Of a DNA stretch of 14,843 nt, positions 14,675-14,843 are shown piece after piece. Location: assembly GCA_016987375.1 (NCBI GenBank), contig PJRA01000473.1:1090344-1105186 (forward strand), written 5' to 3'. Numbering within the stretch: position 1 is the stretch's first letter; each line of letters starts with the position of its first letter. The stretch is from Brachionus koreanus (lineage: Eukaryota; Rotifera; Eurotatoria; Ploima; Brachionidae). Made by a program: the position numbers and the translations under genes. Below the pieces are notes generated by a model. The model was not told the origin of the DNA, ran no database searches, and saw only the letters and a list, made by a program, of their open reading frames with translations.

Positions 14675-14843
14675 CTTGACTTTAGAACTTTAGGAAACCT
14701 TTATAAGTATTTGATTGGATCTATTCTAGACTATTCTTTCCCTTGTCTTAACTCTCTTTCAGAAACTAATATAAAAAGATTAGAAGTAATCCAAAATTCA
14801 GCGGTTCGTTCTATATTAAAATTAAGATATGATACTCCCTCCA
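14675..14843 (+). mobile_element. LINE copy, plus strand, 5'-truncated, runs off window
   Basis: Nearly identical to 2732-2890 of the first LINE: I count two substitutions in about 158 aligned bases before they diverge at an indel. Here the codon that is TGA in the first copy is GGA (LGNLYKYLIGS), so this copy keeps the frame, and the sequence TATGATACTCCCTCC lacks the deletion seen at about 2888. The left junction is sharp at 14675. The rest of the element should continue past the window end. Confidence 0.85.

Noticed and set aside
1..14843. CRISPR arrays, operons, bacterial promoters, tRNA or rRNA genes
   Set aside because: The sequence is eukaryotic; no regularly spaced repeats and no tRNA-like B box with a matching cloverleaf were seen by eye. 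A covariance-model scan could still find a divergent RNA.

Overview
This is a eukaryotic, strongly AT-rich window, most likely from an animal. It holds spliced genes with very short introns, an augmin subunit (HAUS7-like), a planar-polarity/ciliogenesis protein (Inturned-like), an Arf GTPase, and many decayed LINE, mariner, hAT, MULE-like and LTR-like remnants. The twelve introns I could reconstruct are all 50-61 bp with GT-AG ends. Gene content, intron size and the style of the LINE proteins fit a monogonont rotifer such as Brachionus, but that assignment is inference, not something the sequence proves.

Left third (1-4333). On the minus strand lie three genes for tiny secreted glycine-rich peptides: an intronless one (412-633), a four-exon one (844-1220) and a three-exon one (3925-4282). 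Between them sit a mariner remnant (1573-1812, -), a LINE with broken frame (2056-3320, +) and the C-terminal end of a MULE-like transposase (3332-3637, -). Two of the peptide genes have a TATA box at nearly the same distance (about 45 bp) upstream of the ATG.

Middle (4334-8590). This part contains scrambled LINE pieces (4772-5240 and 5800-6236, +), an LTR/primer-binding-site-like repeat (5451-5656), a fourth glycine-rich peptide gene (6486-6811, -) and, head-to-head with it across 183 bp, a five-exon HAUS7-like gene (6995-8381, +) encoding 388 residues.

Right part (8590-14843). A possible LINE C-terminus (8626-8823) comes first. A second copy of the LTR-like repeat (9299-9493) and a dispersed repeat pair (9025-9119 and 10293-10383) precede an intact intronless Arf GTPase gene (10590-11156). 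Next is the 5' part of an Inturned-like gene (11486-12256), which runs into a pile of nested mobile elements: hAT pieces, a LINE 3' end, a mariner end, a longer minus-strand LINE, and finally a plus-strand LINE copy nearly identical to the one at 2732-2890.

The most interesting content is the peptide family at 844-1220, 3925-4282 and 6486-6811. Each gene has a signal peptide, a short pro-region with basic residues, and then pure-glycine microexons bounded by phase-1 introns that all split a glycine codon. All spliced products were assembled by eye from GT-AG sites and frame continuity and have no transcript support here.
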